A stretch of 28,499 bases of DNA, taken from the IMG/VR virus record IMGVR_UViG_3300034107_000967, positions 1 through 28,499 of that record; one strand, written 5' to 3'. This document shows, in pieces, positions 14,658 to 23,793 of the stretch (position 1 is the stretch's first letter; the number at the start of each line of letters is the position of its first letter). A program made the position numbers and the translations under genes. The notes under the pieces were generated by a model. The model was given only the letters and a program-made list of their open reading frames with translations. It did not search any database and had not been told where the DNA came from. The stretch is from a virus.

Positions 14658-17600
14658 ATGCCAATTCAATTACCAACAGTACAGACAGGATTCGAAGCAA
14701 GTGTTGATGCCGCCAGACGAAAAATTGGCGCAATCAAGCTCGATGTATCACTTGACTCAAAACCAATTATAGATTTATCTCGCCCACTTGGTAAGCTTAC
14801 TGGGCAGGCAGACCAATTTACTCAGTCTATGGGAGCGGCAAATGCCCGTGTTCTTGCTTTCGGAGCTTCTGTCGGTGTTTTATCTGCTGTAACCGCAGGT
14901 TTCAATCAAATAATCACAACAACTATCAAAGTTGAAAAAAGTTTAGCTGATATTAATTCTGTTCTTCAGACAAATTCAGCAAATTTAAATAAATTTAAAA
15001 ATGATATCTTTAGTGTCGCAAAGGAAACTGGGAATTCATTTGATACTGTTTCTCAAGCTGCTCTTGAATTAAGTCGTCAAGGTCTTAAATCTGATGAGGT
15101 TTTAAGAAGACTCAAAGATTCTATGATTTTATCAAGATTATCTGGTCTTGATGCTGCATCTGCCGTTGAGGGCTTGACTGCTGCTGTTAACTCCTTTTCT
15201 AAAGAAGGTGTAACAACTTCAGACGTTTTAAATAAAATATCTAAAACAGCTGCTGCGTTTTCAGTTTCAGAAAGAGACCTTATAGAAGGCTTTAAGCGTT
15301 CGGCTTCAGTCGCACAACAAGCTGGAGTTAGTCTTGATGAACTAGGAGGTATTATTACTGCCGTTCAACAAAAAACCGCTCGCGGTGGGGCTGTTATTGG
15401 AAACGCTTTTAAAACTATTTTCACAAGAATTCAAAGACCAGATAGTTTAAGAGCTTTGCGAGATATTGGAGCAGAAATTACTGATGCTCAAGGAGGAATT
15501 CTACCAGCTACAAAATTAATTGAAAATCTTGCGGGAAAAATAAAAGGCTTAAATGATGTTGAAGTTGCGAGTATTACTGAAAAAATTGGTGGCGGCTTCC
15601 AAGTCGGCCCTTTAATCGCCGCTTTGGATGACCTTACTAGTAAGACATCTACTTTTAAAGGAGCTACTGAAGCTATGGCAACAGCTAGCAATGAAGCATA
15701 TAAAAGAAATACAGCATTAAATATTACACTTGAAAGCGCGATTAACAATACAACTGTAAGTTTACAGGAACTTGCTAATACTCTTGGAGAAATAGGAGTT
15801 ACAGATAGTTTAAAGAATATCTTATCGTTTTTTAATAGTTTTACCGCAAATGTTAAAGATGTTCTTCAAGGAGAGGGTCTTGGTTCTGATTTTGCGAAAG
15901 GACTTGTGAAAGGCATTAGTGCTGTGTTATCAGGACCAGGATTACTTTTATTTGGAGTAATTATTGGTAAGTTGGTGCTTAATTTTGTTCAATTTGGAGC
16001 TTCGGCAGTAAAAACGTTTTTTAATATTGGTTCTGCGGCAAAACAAATCAAAGAGATTGAATCGGGTATAGTTTCTACGTTATTAAATAACAAATCAATT
16101 CAAACTCAAATCCTCGCCTTAGAGGGTAATAGAGTAGCGCAATCGCAATTATTTTCCACCTCTTTGAATACTCAATTGGCGACGATGGAAAAAATGAAAG
16201 GCATTGCTGCATCAATTGCTCCTGATGTATTTATGGCCACAACTGGCAGTAAGAAAAGAAAGTCAGGAAACGCTGGTGGTTACATACCAAGTTCAGCTGG
16301 TGGATATATGCCGACAGTGATGGCTGAAGCTAATGATATTAGTAAAGGTGTTGGTGGGGCAAGACCGTCTGATAGGCCAGTTGTTATTCCTAATTTTGCT
16401 TTTGGTGGTGGCAAGACAGGAACAATGGTTGCTCATACTGGCGAACATATTGTTCCAAATTATAATGGAGGCAGCGGATCTGCTATCTTTAATAGAGATA
16501 TGGTTGGAAGAATGGGTCTTCCTAGTGGCGCACAAAAGATTCGTGGTGCTGGAGGATTTATTCCAAATTTTGCAGGAGTAAGAGGTGAAAGTAAAAAAGA
16601 TTTTAGAGAATCTTTAATTCTTACTCCAGAAGAAAAAAAATTAGTAGAGTTATTGGGAACTAGAATCGATCTTAGAGATCGAGATGAATTATTAAAAAAT
16701 CGTGTATTTAAGGATTACGGCACAGACAATTCAGGCAGACCCACTGAGTCAGGCACAAAAATTAAAACACTTTTACTTAATAAAATATCAAGTAAACAAG
16801 GAATAATAAAAGAAAAAAAAGAATCTAGTACTTTATTTATTGATGCAGATGCTAATTTAGGCGGTATCGGCGTAGTTTCTATAGTTGGTCCCAATAAAGC
16901 AACCGTTACTGAGAATATTACAGGGGGTAGTTTCGTGGGAAAGGCGAAAAATTTCGTAGATGATACTTATGGCGAAGACGAATATTCATCTATTCAAATG
17001 TCAAATATTAAATTACGCAATCTTAACAATTTAAAACCAGAAGAAGGTAAAAAAGATTTCAGAGCCAAAGTAAAAGAAAGATTTGCGACTCCTTTATATC
17101 AATTAGCTGGAGATATTTTACCCAATGTATTTAATGGGAAAAAAGCCGCCGATTACTCAGCTCAATTAAAAGCAGATCCTGCTTTGTTTTCTGATTCTGT
17201 GCTTGGAGGTATTTTTGAATCTGCTGTTAGAATGTCAACGACAGCGGTTGCAAACATGCAATCATTTAATGACAGTGATGATCAAGCACCATTTGACTTT
17301 GAAGGTGACGCAAATAGTGAAGCATTTAAAAAAGCATTCGGCTTTGAAGGAAATCTTTTTAGGGCCGATGCCAAACAAACAGCAACAGAAGGAACAGGGA
17401 AGAATATATCTAGCGTTATTAGTAAAGCTTTAAGAAATCCTGGAACTCAAGGAAAAATTATAGCAGCAAAATTAGGAACAGCAAGACCTGCGGCATCAGG
17501 ATATATTCCTAATTTTGTTGATCAAAAATACGTAATGGAAACACTCGGCAGAATAAAATCTGGCACAAGCGGATTCTCAAAACAAGAACAAGAAACATTC

Positions 17601-20600
17601 TTGAAAAAGTTCGGCGCAACTGGTGGAACTGGAAAAGGTATATCTTTAAAACAAGTATTTGATGACTTAGATTCTGACCCTTCTGTTTCTCCATTCATCA
17701 ATAAGGCGTATGGTGCTGCTGGAGCAACCGCATCAACATCGCAAGTATTTAAAGAGTTCGAAAGACAGACAAAAGCCAATCCAACACAATTAAGAAATGT
17801 AGTAAAAGGTAAAGGATTTATTCCTAATTTTGTTTCTAAATCAAGAGAGCTTGGGAGAGGAATACAAGGCGTATTTTATAAATTAGGGGAAAAAGATGGA
17901 ACTCAAGTTGGCGTTAAGAAATTTTATAAAGATGGTCCCAGTAAAGCGATAGAAGCGGAATGGCTTGTTGCTGAATTTATAAGCAAATATGCAAAAATTC
18001 CAAGTGTTTTTGGACCCAAAAATTTATCAACGCTTGAAGATTCAAAAAGAAAATTATCTATTAGAAAAGAAATAGTTTCTGATTCGTTAGCTAAAACTGT
18101 ATTAGGATCACAAGTTTCTAATGCATTTGGAAGTAGTGTTTTGTTTAATGCTCTTGGAGCTAGAGGTTTATCTATAGGAGATTTACATGGTTCAAACTAT
18201 ACAGTAAATAAAAATGCAGAAAATGCAATTAATGAATTAAAAAATTATCCTCAAAATCCTACTGGAGCATTTTCTACCTTAAGAAGCATGGCTTCATCTG
18301 GAGCAAAAATTGGTATTCTTGATCCTGGAGATGCTAAAGTTTCTGGCATAGCAAGAGATATAATAGGAAAAATCATTGCTGCACAACCAAAACAAAAAAA
18401 TGCTGCTGGAGGTTATATCCCTAATTTTGCTGATTCTGGAAACCAAGGACAAAGAATAACTCCAGCTCAAATAGCAAAAGGATTAGGAGCTGCCTTAGTT
18501 AAGATTTTAGTGGATCAGTATTTAGGGGACGGTGTTCTAGATGCGATAGAAGCTAGTGGATTAAAATCTTTGAAGGGTTCAGATATAAAAGCATTCGCTG
18601 GCGAACTACAGAAGCCAACTAAAAGTAAACATAAAAGAGCATTCGAAAGAGCTTTGATGTCTGACGCTGGAATGCAAAGACAATTTCCTCAATATTATAG
18701 TAGATTATTATCTGAATCATCTGATAGCGCAAGCGGTGGATTTATTCCCAACTTTGCCAATCCATTAAATGAAGCGATCTCAAGAGAGATCGGCGCAGGA
18801 GTTAATCCAAGTCAAGTATATATAGACCAAAGCAATTCCTTAAAAGGCCCAATGAATCCTTCTGGATTGATGGTTGCTAATCGCCGTGATGAGCCATCAG
18901 GAGGATGGCAGGGCATCAATAGGGCTAGAAAAGAAGGGGCCAATGCTAAAACTTATGGTGCGGCTAATGGGTTTATTCCTAATTATGCTGCTCAAATAGG
19001 ACAAGTCACAAGATCCGACTTGGGCAAAACTCAAATTAATGATCAAGCTGTAGTTGGTTTTAATAATTCTTTGAAAGCAATCTCAGATCAATTAAGAAAA
19101 GGAGCAATTTCTTTTACTGAAGCCAATTCACAAGTCAATCAGTTAGCTACTGTCACTGGCAAGACAAAAGCTCAAATAAACAAGCTTCAAGCTTCTGGAC
19201 AAAATTTAATAACAGGATACGACAACGAGCTTCAAGCAAGAAATCAAAAAGCAAAAGAGCTAAGATCTCAAAGATCTGAATCTAGAACGGCAAGATCAAT
19301 GGCTGAATTATCAGGGACTGCTAATTCAGCAGCATCTGGTCCTGATCCATTAGAAAAACCTAAAAGAGATTTTCTTGGAACTATCTTTGCTGTCCAAGCT
19401 GGATTAACTTTGTTAAGTGGGGCGACTGAGGGAGCAACAAATTCATTGGAAAAATATACAAATATTATTTCAGGCGGAATAGGCACTGCTACATCGACAT
19501 TATTTGCTTTCCAAGGATTGAGTTCACTATTACCAAAATTTGCTGGATTTTTGGGTCCAGCTGGAGTAGCAGTAAGTACATTGACTGCCGCATGGCAAGT
19601 CGGAACAGCAATTTATAACGAACAAGCAGGAGTAAATAAAATAGTAGCGCAATCTTTATCGAATGTTGCAGATGCGGCATCTAAAGCTAGTATTAATTTA
19701 GCTTCATTATCCAAGGGCGAACAATCAGATATCAAAAAGAAAGCAGAAGCCTCTGTCATGCAAGCTTTGGAAACTAGTGAAATGGTTAATGCTTCTCAAT
19801 CCAATGATTTTTGGACTAGGTTTGCAGCAACAGTATCTTCTGGTGGATCACTAACTGGATCAAGAGGTACTTTGCCGTCAGAAACGCAAGTCAAGCAAAC
19901 CGCAAGATTTGATACGGATGTTACTGGGGCATTAAAACAAAATTTATTTGATCTCCAAGCTGAAGCTTTAGGCGCTGGTGTTCCATTAGAAAAATTACAA
20001 GGAAAAATTAAAGAATTTGCTGGTGATTCAGTAATAACACAATTTGAAATATTAATGTTATCTCAATCATTTAGTAGTTTTATAGATGAAATTAAAAAAA
20101 CAGATAAAGCATTAAAAGAACTAAACTTGAATCCTCTTAATGGCATTGGTGCTAGTATTGCAGGAATGACAATAGAAGATGTCAAAAAATTTATCGATCC
20201 TCAAAAGAATATGACTGTTGAGGAAAGAGCATTAATGGCTGGATATAGCAAAGGGCCACAACAGCAAACTCAATATAAAACAGGACAAGACGGTAAGGCA
20301 TATGCTTTTACTCCAAAAGCACTAGAAGCGTATAATAAAAATCCATTAAAAATAGTAAAAGATGAATTAAAAAAGACAATGGGCGAAGGTCCACCTTTAG
20401 ATAAAAAATTACTTGAAGAAGCAACAAAATTAATTAATCTTCTCGCGGTAAAAACAGATGAAGCGGCTGACCAAGTTATAGCGATAAATCAGGAATATGC
20501 AACATTATTACTAAATTTAAAAGCCCAGCAAGCTTTTAAAGATAAAATACTGGAGTTGGATGATTCTTCTCTTAATTCTCAAATAGTATTGCAGCAAAGA

Positions 20601-23600
20601 ATTACTGGAATAATGAATGATCAATCGTTATCCGAAGAAGATAGACTTAAAGCGATTAAAAGGCTTGAGCTTTCTAATAAAGAAACATTATCCGATCTTA
20701 AACTTCAAGAACAAAAACTAATTGATATTCAAACTTTGGTGAATGATCTTTCAAAAAGTGACCTGTTTGAGTTTGATATTTCTACTAACCCACTTATGGC
20801 AGAAAATTTAAAATCTTCTTTTGCCAATGCGACTAAATATTTATCTCCAGAAAAAATAGAAAATTTAACTGACTTGACTTTATTAGCAAGACAATCATTA
20901 ACAAGCGCAGGCATAAAACAAGAAAGCCAAGGTTTTGATGCTAAAGTTGGTCAAGCTGCAATTTTTTTGAAGCAGACTCTCGATACTCAAGTTCAACTAA
21001 ATAGAGAAAAAGAAAAAGAAAATAAATTAAATAGATCAAATCTTACTGAAGAAGAAAAAAGATTAGAAAACACTAAATCTTTAGAAAAAGCATTTTTAAA
21101 AGTAAAAAATGCGGCAGATATTAAAAATCTTAGCACAAGTTTGACAAATATTGGACTACAAGGACAATCTGCTAGAGTTGATATTGAAAAACAAATGGAA
21201 TTGGCAAATCCTAAGACATTTGCTGGAGTCACAGATCCAAGAGAGTATTTAGCTATTCAGCAAAAAATAGAATTTGATGCGTTTGAAAGAAAAAGAAAAC
21301 TTGATTTGGAAATTCAAGTTAATCAAATTAAAATGGAAGCCGAAAGAGAGGCGACTACTATCGAAAATATCACAGCTCTTGGCCAAAATACAGAAGCTAT
21401 TAATAATTGGATTGATTCTCAATTAACAGCGCAAGCTAATGCGGCTGCGCTTGCGCCACTAGACAATGCTACTGGCGGTGGATCAATTAATGATATTATT
21501 GCCAAACAAGTCAAAGAGCAAGGTTTAACTAGCAAATTCACCAATAAAGAACAAAATTTAAAATATTTAGGATCGGAAACGGCGACAGATGAAAATGTAA
21601 TACAATTTCTAAAGAACTTGGCTTATAAAGAAAGTAGTTTTAATCCATCAACCACTTACCAAGAAAATTTTAATGATAGTTCGGGACAACCAGTTATTTC
21701 AACAGGTTTATTTGGGATTTCAAAAGAATCAGCTCATGGATATGGCAATTACGCTGCGACCAATGAAAATTTAAAAAATCCAGAATATAACACCAAAGTG
21801 GCAGTTGATATTATGGGCGAATTGCTTACTGAATCAAAGGGAATTATAGCTCAAAAAACTCAAAATGGATATGCTGGTGCATCAGCATATTGGGGTCCAC
21901 TCAGAAAAGGCGCATCAGATACCACTTCAATAGATTTATCAGGGCAAACCGAACAATTAAGATCCGAAGTATCAAAACAGGTAGAAGCTATTTCTAAATT
22001 AGATCCAAAACAAATGCAAGCTGCTGCCGAAAAATTTGCTATAGGTTTATATGGAGCAGGAGATCAAGCCAGCAAGTTTGCTGGAATGATTTCATCAAAA
22101 GCTGGTCAGATTAAAGAAGCTTCTGCGTCTTCTCAACAAAATAGAGAAACAGAAAGGCAAAAGTTACAAGCCGAGAGACAAGCACAAGCCCCAAAAACAT
22201 TTTCCCAAGGAATGGATGCGGCGTTTTTAAATATTAACGGACAATTATTAAATTTTAGCTATGAAATGGGTGAGAGAATACCTCAATCATTTGCTGATAA
22301 TATGGCTTCAGCTATGGAGGGCGTAATAATGCAGGGCGAAAGTTTGGGGGATTCACTTAGAAGTGCAGCTACTAGTTTCTTGAATGAAATCACAAAAGCA
22401 AATATTAAAAATTTCGCTAGCACACTCACTAGTGGAATTGGCGGCGGAATTGGAACTTTATTTAGAGCTAACGGAGGACCAATTACTGGAGGTTCTGGAA
22501 GTAAAGATGATGTTCCCGCCATGTTAATGGGCGGCGAATATGTCATGAATAAAAAAGCAGTCTCTAAATATGGAACGACATTCATGGAGGCATTAAATAA
22601 TGGTTCTGTTTCTGGATTTGCTGATGGCGGTTCTGTTATTAGATCAAGAGGGCTTGCTACTGATGTTATTAATAGTTCAAACGTTGGAGATCAAACTGGC
22701 GAAGGTGGATTCCAAATGCCTGGATATTATGGATCAGGAGCAATTACTGGAAAAAAAGATTTATTAGGCTACGCTTCTCAAGCGTATACTTCTGGGGCTG
22801 GAGATATTATTGGAGGAGGAAATGATTCTGCTTATATAGATCTTACTCCAGAAAGCGTTAGACTTACTAACTTTGGAAGAAATCAAGGGCCAATGGCTGC
22901 TGCTGTTAGAGAATCAAAAGAGCAATCTCTTGATTTATATTTTCAACAACTTGCTGCCGAAAAACAAGCGAAAGAAGAAGAAAAAGCCCAAAAGAAAGCA
23001 TTCAAAAAAGCCATAATAAATGCTCTAATTACATCAGCGGTAGGATCTGTTGTGGGCGCTGGAGCAGCTGGATTTAAAGCTGGAGTAATGGGAGCTGGAA
23101 AGGATGCTAATTTCGGACAAACGCTGATGGCTGGAGGAAAAGGTATAGTTACTGGTGGAGATATTGGTGGTGGGGTTATGGCTGGAGGCTTAAAGAATTT
23201 ATTTAGTGGGAATTATCAATTATCTCAGACTTCAGATTTAAAAGGATACCAACAATATTTAACTTCAAATCCAAAAGAATTAGAAAAATTTTTAGGTGGA
23301 TCAGCTTCAAGAAGCATAACTGGACCCAACGGAGGAGTTTTAAACGCTTGGTCACATGCGGGTACAGCTAACAGCGCATTAAAATATATACCTACGAGAG
23401 CTACTGGCGGCTCAATTCCTCAAACCTCTGGAATAGATACAGTGCCAGCTATGTTATCTGGCGGTGAATTTATCATGAATGCTGGAGCAACCCAAAGAAT
23501 TGGAGCCAGTAATCTTAATGCAATGAATTCTGGAGCTTCTACAGAAACTAGTTCTTCAGCCATTAATGATCAGCTTATCAATAAGATCGATGAGTTGATA

Positions 23601-23792
23601 AGAGTTACCAAAGAATCAAGCAAGCCCGTCACAGTCAATGTATCTTCGCAACAAGGACAATCTGGTGGAGATAATCAAGGAGAAGAAAACAAATCCGAAA
23701 AAGATCAAAATCTTTCTAGAAAAATTAAAGCAGCAGTTGTTCAAGTTCTTCAAGAAGAAAAAAGACTTGGAGGGGTTTTAAGAAGAAGTTAA
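14658..23792 (+). CDS. Giant tape measure protein with embedded enzyme-like modules
   Basis: The protein has 3044 residues from the ATG at 14658. It sets tail length and probably carries functions into the host. Domains in order: an N-terminal helical TP901-type tape measure core (about 20-320; for example SLADINSVLQTNSANLNKFK and FSVSERDLIEGFKRSASVAQ); hydrophobic helices near 425-450; and a motif-punctuated segment (543-1440) with copies of G-[FY]-I-P-N-[FY]-[AV], which includes a nuclease-like domain (about 640-945) and a kinase-like domain (about 1060-1250). A hydrophobic region follows (about 1575-1660), then long coiled coils (about 1880-2250), a lytic-transglycosylase-like domain (about 2310-2420), and Gly-rich C-terminal parts with two VPAML-x-GGE-[YF]-[VI]-MN motifs near 2615 and 2930. 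By the usual 0.15 nm per residue, the helical parts would span several hundred nanometres, though the inserted modules should not count. The stop lies 1 nt before the next start. Confidence 0.92.
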   Translation: MPIQLPTVQTGFEASVDAARRKIGAIKLDVSLDSKPIIDLSRPLGKLTGQADQFTQSMGAANARVLAFGASVGVLSAVTAGFNQIITTTIKVEKSLADINSVLQTNSANLNKFKNDIFSVAKETGNSFDTVSQAALELSRQGLKSDEVLRRLKDSMILSRLSGLDAASAVEGLTAAVNSFSKEGVTTSDVLNKISKTAAAFSVSERDLIEGFKRSASVAQQAGVSLDELGGIITAVQQKTARGGAVIGNAFKTIFTRIQRPDSLRALRDIGAEITDAQGGILPATKLIENLAGKIKGLNDVEVASITEKIGGGFQVGPLIAALDDLTSKTSTFKGATEAMATASNEAYKRNTALNITLESAINNTTVSLQELANTLGEIGVTDSLKNILSFFNSFTANVKDVLQGEGLGSDFAKGLVKGISAVLSGPGLLLFGVIIGKLVLNFVQFGASAVKTFFNIGSAAKQIKEIESGIVSTLLNNKSIQTQILALEGNRVAQSQLFSTSLNTQLATMEKMKGIAASIAPDVFMATTGSKKRKSGNAGGYIPSSAGGYMPTVMAEANDISKGVGGARPSDRPVVIPNFAFGGGKTGTMVAHTGEHIVPNYNGGSGSAIFNRDMVGRMGLPSGAQKIRGAGGFIPNFAGVRGESKKDFRESLILTPEEKKLVELLGTRIDLRDRDELLKNRVFKDYGTDNSGRPTESGTKIKTLLLNKISSKQGIIKEKKESSTLFIDADANLGGIGVVSIVGPNKATVTENITGGSFVGKAKNFVDDTYGEDEYSSIQMSNIKLRNLNNLKPEEGKKDFRAKVKERFATPLYQLAGDILPNVFNGKKAADYSAQLKADPALFSDSVLGGIFESAVRMSTTAVANMQSFNDSDDQAPFDFEGDANSEAFKKAFGFEGNLFRADAKQTATEGTGKNISSVISKALRNPGTQGKIIAAKLGTARPAASGYIPNFVDQKYVMETLGRIKSGTSGFSKQEQETFLKKFGATGGTGKGISLKQVFDDLDSDPSVSPFINKAYGAAGATASTSQVFKEFERQTKANPTQLRNVVKGKGFIPNFVSKSRELGRGIQGVFYKLGEKDGTQVGVKKFYKDGPSKAIEAEWLVAEFISKYAKIPSVFGPKNLSTLEDSKRKLSIRKEIVSDSLAKTVLGSQVSNAFGSSVLFNALGARGLSIGDLHGSNYTVNKNAENAINELKNYPQNPTGAFSTLRSMASSGAKIGILDPGDAKVSGIARDIIGKIIAAQPKQKNAAGGYIPNFADSGNQGQRITPAQIAKGLGAALVKILVDQYLGDGVLDAIEASGLKSLKGSDIKAFAGELQKPTKSKHKRAFERALMSDAGMQRQFPQYYSRLLSESSDSASGGFIPNFANPLNEAISREIGAGVNPSQVYIDQSNSLKGPMNPSGLMVANRRDEPSGGWQGINRARKEGANAKTYGAANGFIPNYAAQIGQVTRSDLGKTQINDQAVVGFNNSLKAISDQLRKGAISFTEANSQVNQLATVTGKTKAQINKLQASGQNLITGYDNELQARNQKAKELRSQRSESRTARSMAELSGTANSAASGPDPLEKPKRDFLGTIFAVQAGLTLLSGATEGATNSLEKYTNIISGGIGTATSTLFAFQGLSSLLPKFAGFLGPAGVAVSTLTAAWQVGTAIYNEQAGVNKIVAQSLSNVADAASKASINLASLSKGEQSDIKKKAEASVMQALETSEMVNASQSNDFWTRFAATVSSGGSLTGSRGTLPSETQVKQTARFDTDVTGALKQNLFDLQAEALGAGVPLEKLQGKIKEFAGDSVITQFEILMLSQSFSSFIDEIKKTDKALKELNLNPLNGIGASIAGMTIEDVKKFIDPQKNMTVEERALMAGYSKGPQQQTQYKTGQDGKAYAFTPKALEAYNKNPLKIVKDELKKTMGEGPPLDKKLLEEATKLINLLAVKTDEAADQVIAINQEYATLLLNLKAQQAFKDKILELDDSSLNSQIVLQQRITGIMNDQSLSEEDRLKAIKRLELSNKETLSDLKLQEQKLIDIQTLVNDLSKSDLFEFDISTNPLMAENLKSSFANATKYLSPEKIENLTDLTLLARQSLTSAGIKQESQGFDAKVGQAAIFLKQTLDTQVQLNREKEKENKLNRSNLTEEEKRLENTKSLEKAFLKVKNAADIKNLSTSLTNIGLQGQSARVDIEKQMELANPKTFAGVTDPREYLAIQQKIEFDAFERKRKLDLEIQVNQIKMEAEREATTIENITALGQNTEAINNWIDSQLTAQANAAALAPLDNATGGGSINDIIAKQVKEQGLTSKFTNKEQNLKYLGSETATDENVIQFLKNLAYKESSFNPSTTYQENFNDSSGQPVISTGLFGISKESAHGYGNYAATNENLKNPEYNTKVAVDIMGELLTESKGIIAQKTQNGYAGASAYWGPLRKGASDTTSIDLSGQTEQLRSEVSKQVEAISKLDPKQMQAAAEKFAIGLYGAGDQASKFAGMISSKAGQIKEASASSQQNRETERQKLQAERQAQAPKTFSQGMDAAFLNINGQLLNFSYEMGERIPQSFADNMASAMEGVIMQGESLGDSLRSAATSFLNEITKANIKNFASTLTSGIGGGIGTLFRANGGPITGGSGSKDDVPAMLMGGEYVMNKKAVSKYGTTFMEALNNGSVSGFADGGSVIRSRGLATDVINSSNVGDQTGEGGFQMPGYYGSGAITGKKDLLGYASQAYTSGAGDIIGGGNDSAYIDLTPESVRLTNFGRNQGPMAAAVRESKEQSLDLYFQQLAAEKQAKEEEKAQKKAFKKAIINALITSAVGSVVGAGAAGFKAGVMGAGKDANFGQTLMAGGKGIVTGGDIGGGVMAGGLKNLFSGNYQLSQTSDLKGYQQYLTSNPKELEKFLGGSASRSITGPNGGVLNAWSHAGTANSALKYIPTRATGGSIPQTSGIDTVPAMLSGGEFIMNAGATQRIGASNLNAMNSGASTETSSSAINDQLINKIDELIRVTKESSKPVTVNVSSQQGQSGGDNQGEENKSEKDQNLSRKIKAAVVQVLQEEKRLGGVLRRS
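16575..17498 (+). other. PD-(D/E)xK nuclease-like module inside the tape measure
   Basis: This is the 315-residue stretch between the IPNF motifs at 635 and 950. Near its C-terminal half it has a helix with E854 (LGGIFESAVRM), then APFDFEG with D880, then LFRADAKQT with D904 and K906. The order Glu(helix)...Asp...Asp-x-Lys and the 20-30-residue spacing fit the PD-(D/E)xK nuclease core. The N-terminal half (GTRIDLRDRDELL onward and IKTLLLNKISS) is a separate alpha/beta segment. The nuclease assignment is a residue-pattern reading, not a search result. Confidence 0.5.
17835..18400 (+). other. Protein-kinase-like module inside the tape measure
   Basis: This is the roughly 195-residue stretch between the IPNF motifs at 1055 and 1254. 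It shows kinase landmarks in order: a Gly-rich loop LGRGIQG (1065-1071), VGVKKFY with K1087 as the ATP lysine, EAEWLVAEFI as the alpha-C Glu helix, a catalytic loop IGDLHGSNY with D1175 and N1180, and ILDPGDAKV with D1222 in place of DFG. The GDLHxxN form is typical of aminoglycoside-kinase/RIO/HipA-like families. The domain is smaller than a full eukaryotic-type kinase. Confidence 0.6.
21585..21920 (+). other. Lytic-transglycosylase-like (SLT) domain in the tape measure
   Basis: The segment has YKESSFNPSTT with catalytic-type E2325, then STGLFGISKES, then NPEYNTKVAVDIM and YAGASAYWGPL. This is the Glu-Ser...G-L-[FM]-[GQ]-[IV]...N-P...N spacing of goose-lysozyme/SLT enzymes. It would cut peptidoglycan during DNA entry. 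Confidence 0.75.
22470..23520 (+). repeat. Two VPAML-GGE-[YF]-[VI]-MN motifs at the tape measure C-terminus
   Basis: The copy near 22470-22580 reads GGPITGGSGSKDDVPAMLMG then GEYVMNKKAV. The copy near 23403-23510 reads TGGSIPQTSGIDTVPAMLSG then GEFIMNAGAT. A more distant third form (MVAHTGEHIVPNY) occurs near 16430-16463. Similar GG...DDVPAML...GEYVM stretches are common in large phage tape measures. Confidence 0.7.
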
Positions 23793-23793
23793 T

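Larger units (their letters stand above)
16281..18986 (+). repeat. IPNF motif array in the tape measure (module boundaries)
   Basis: Protein-level repeats G-[FY]-I-P-N-[FY]-[AV] begin at Ile577 (VIPNFA), Ile635 (GFIPNFA), Ile950 (GYIPNFV), Ile1055 (GFIPNFV), Ile1254 (GYIPNFA), Ile1363 (GFIPNFA) and Ile1440 (GFIPNYA), numbered from the ATG at 14658. There are weaker forms at about 543 (GYIPSSA) and 599 (IVPNY). Most follow a short small-residue lead (AAGG, AASG, ASGG, AANG). Codons differ between copies, so the motif is conserved at the protein level and does not result from recent DNA duplication. The spacings (58, 315, 105, 199, 109 and 77 residues) leave room for separate folded modules. 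Confidence 0.85.
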
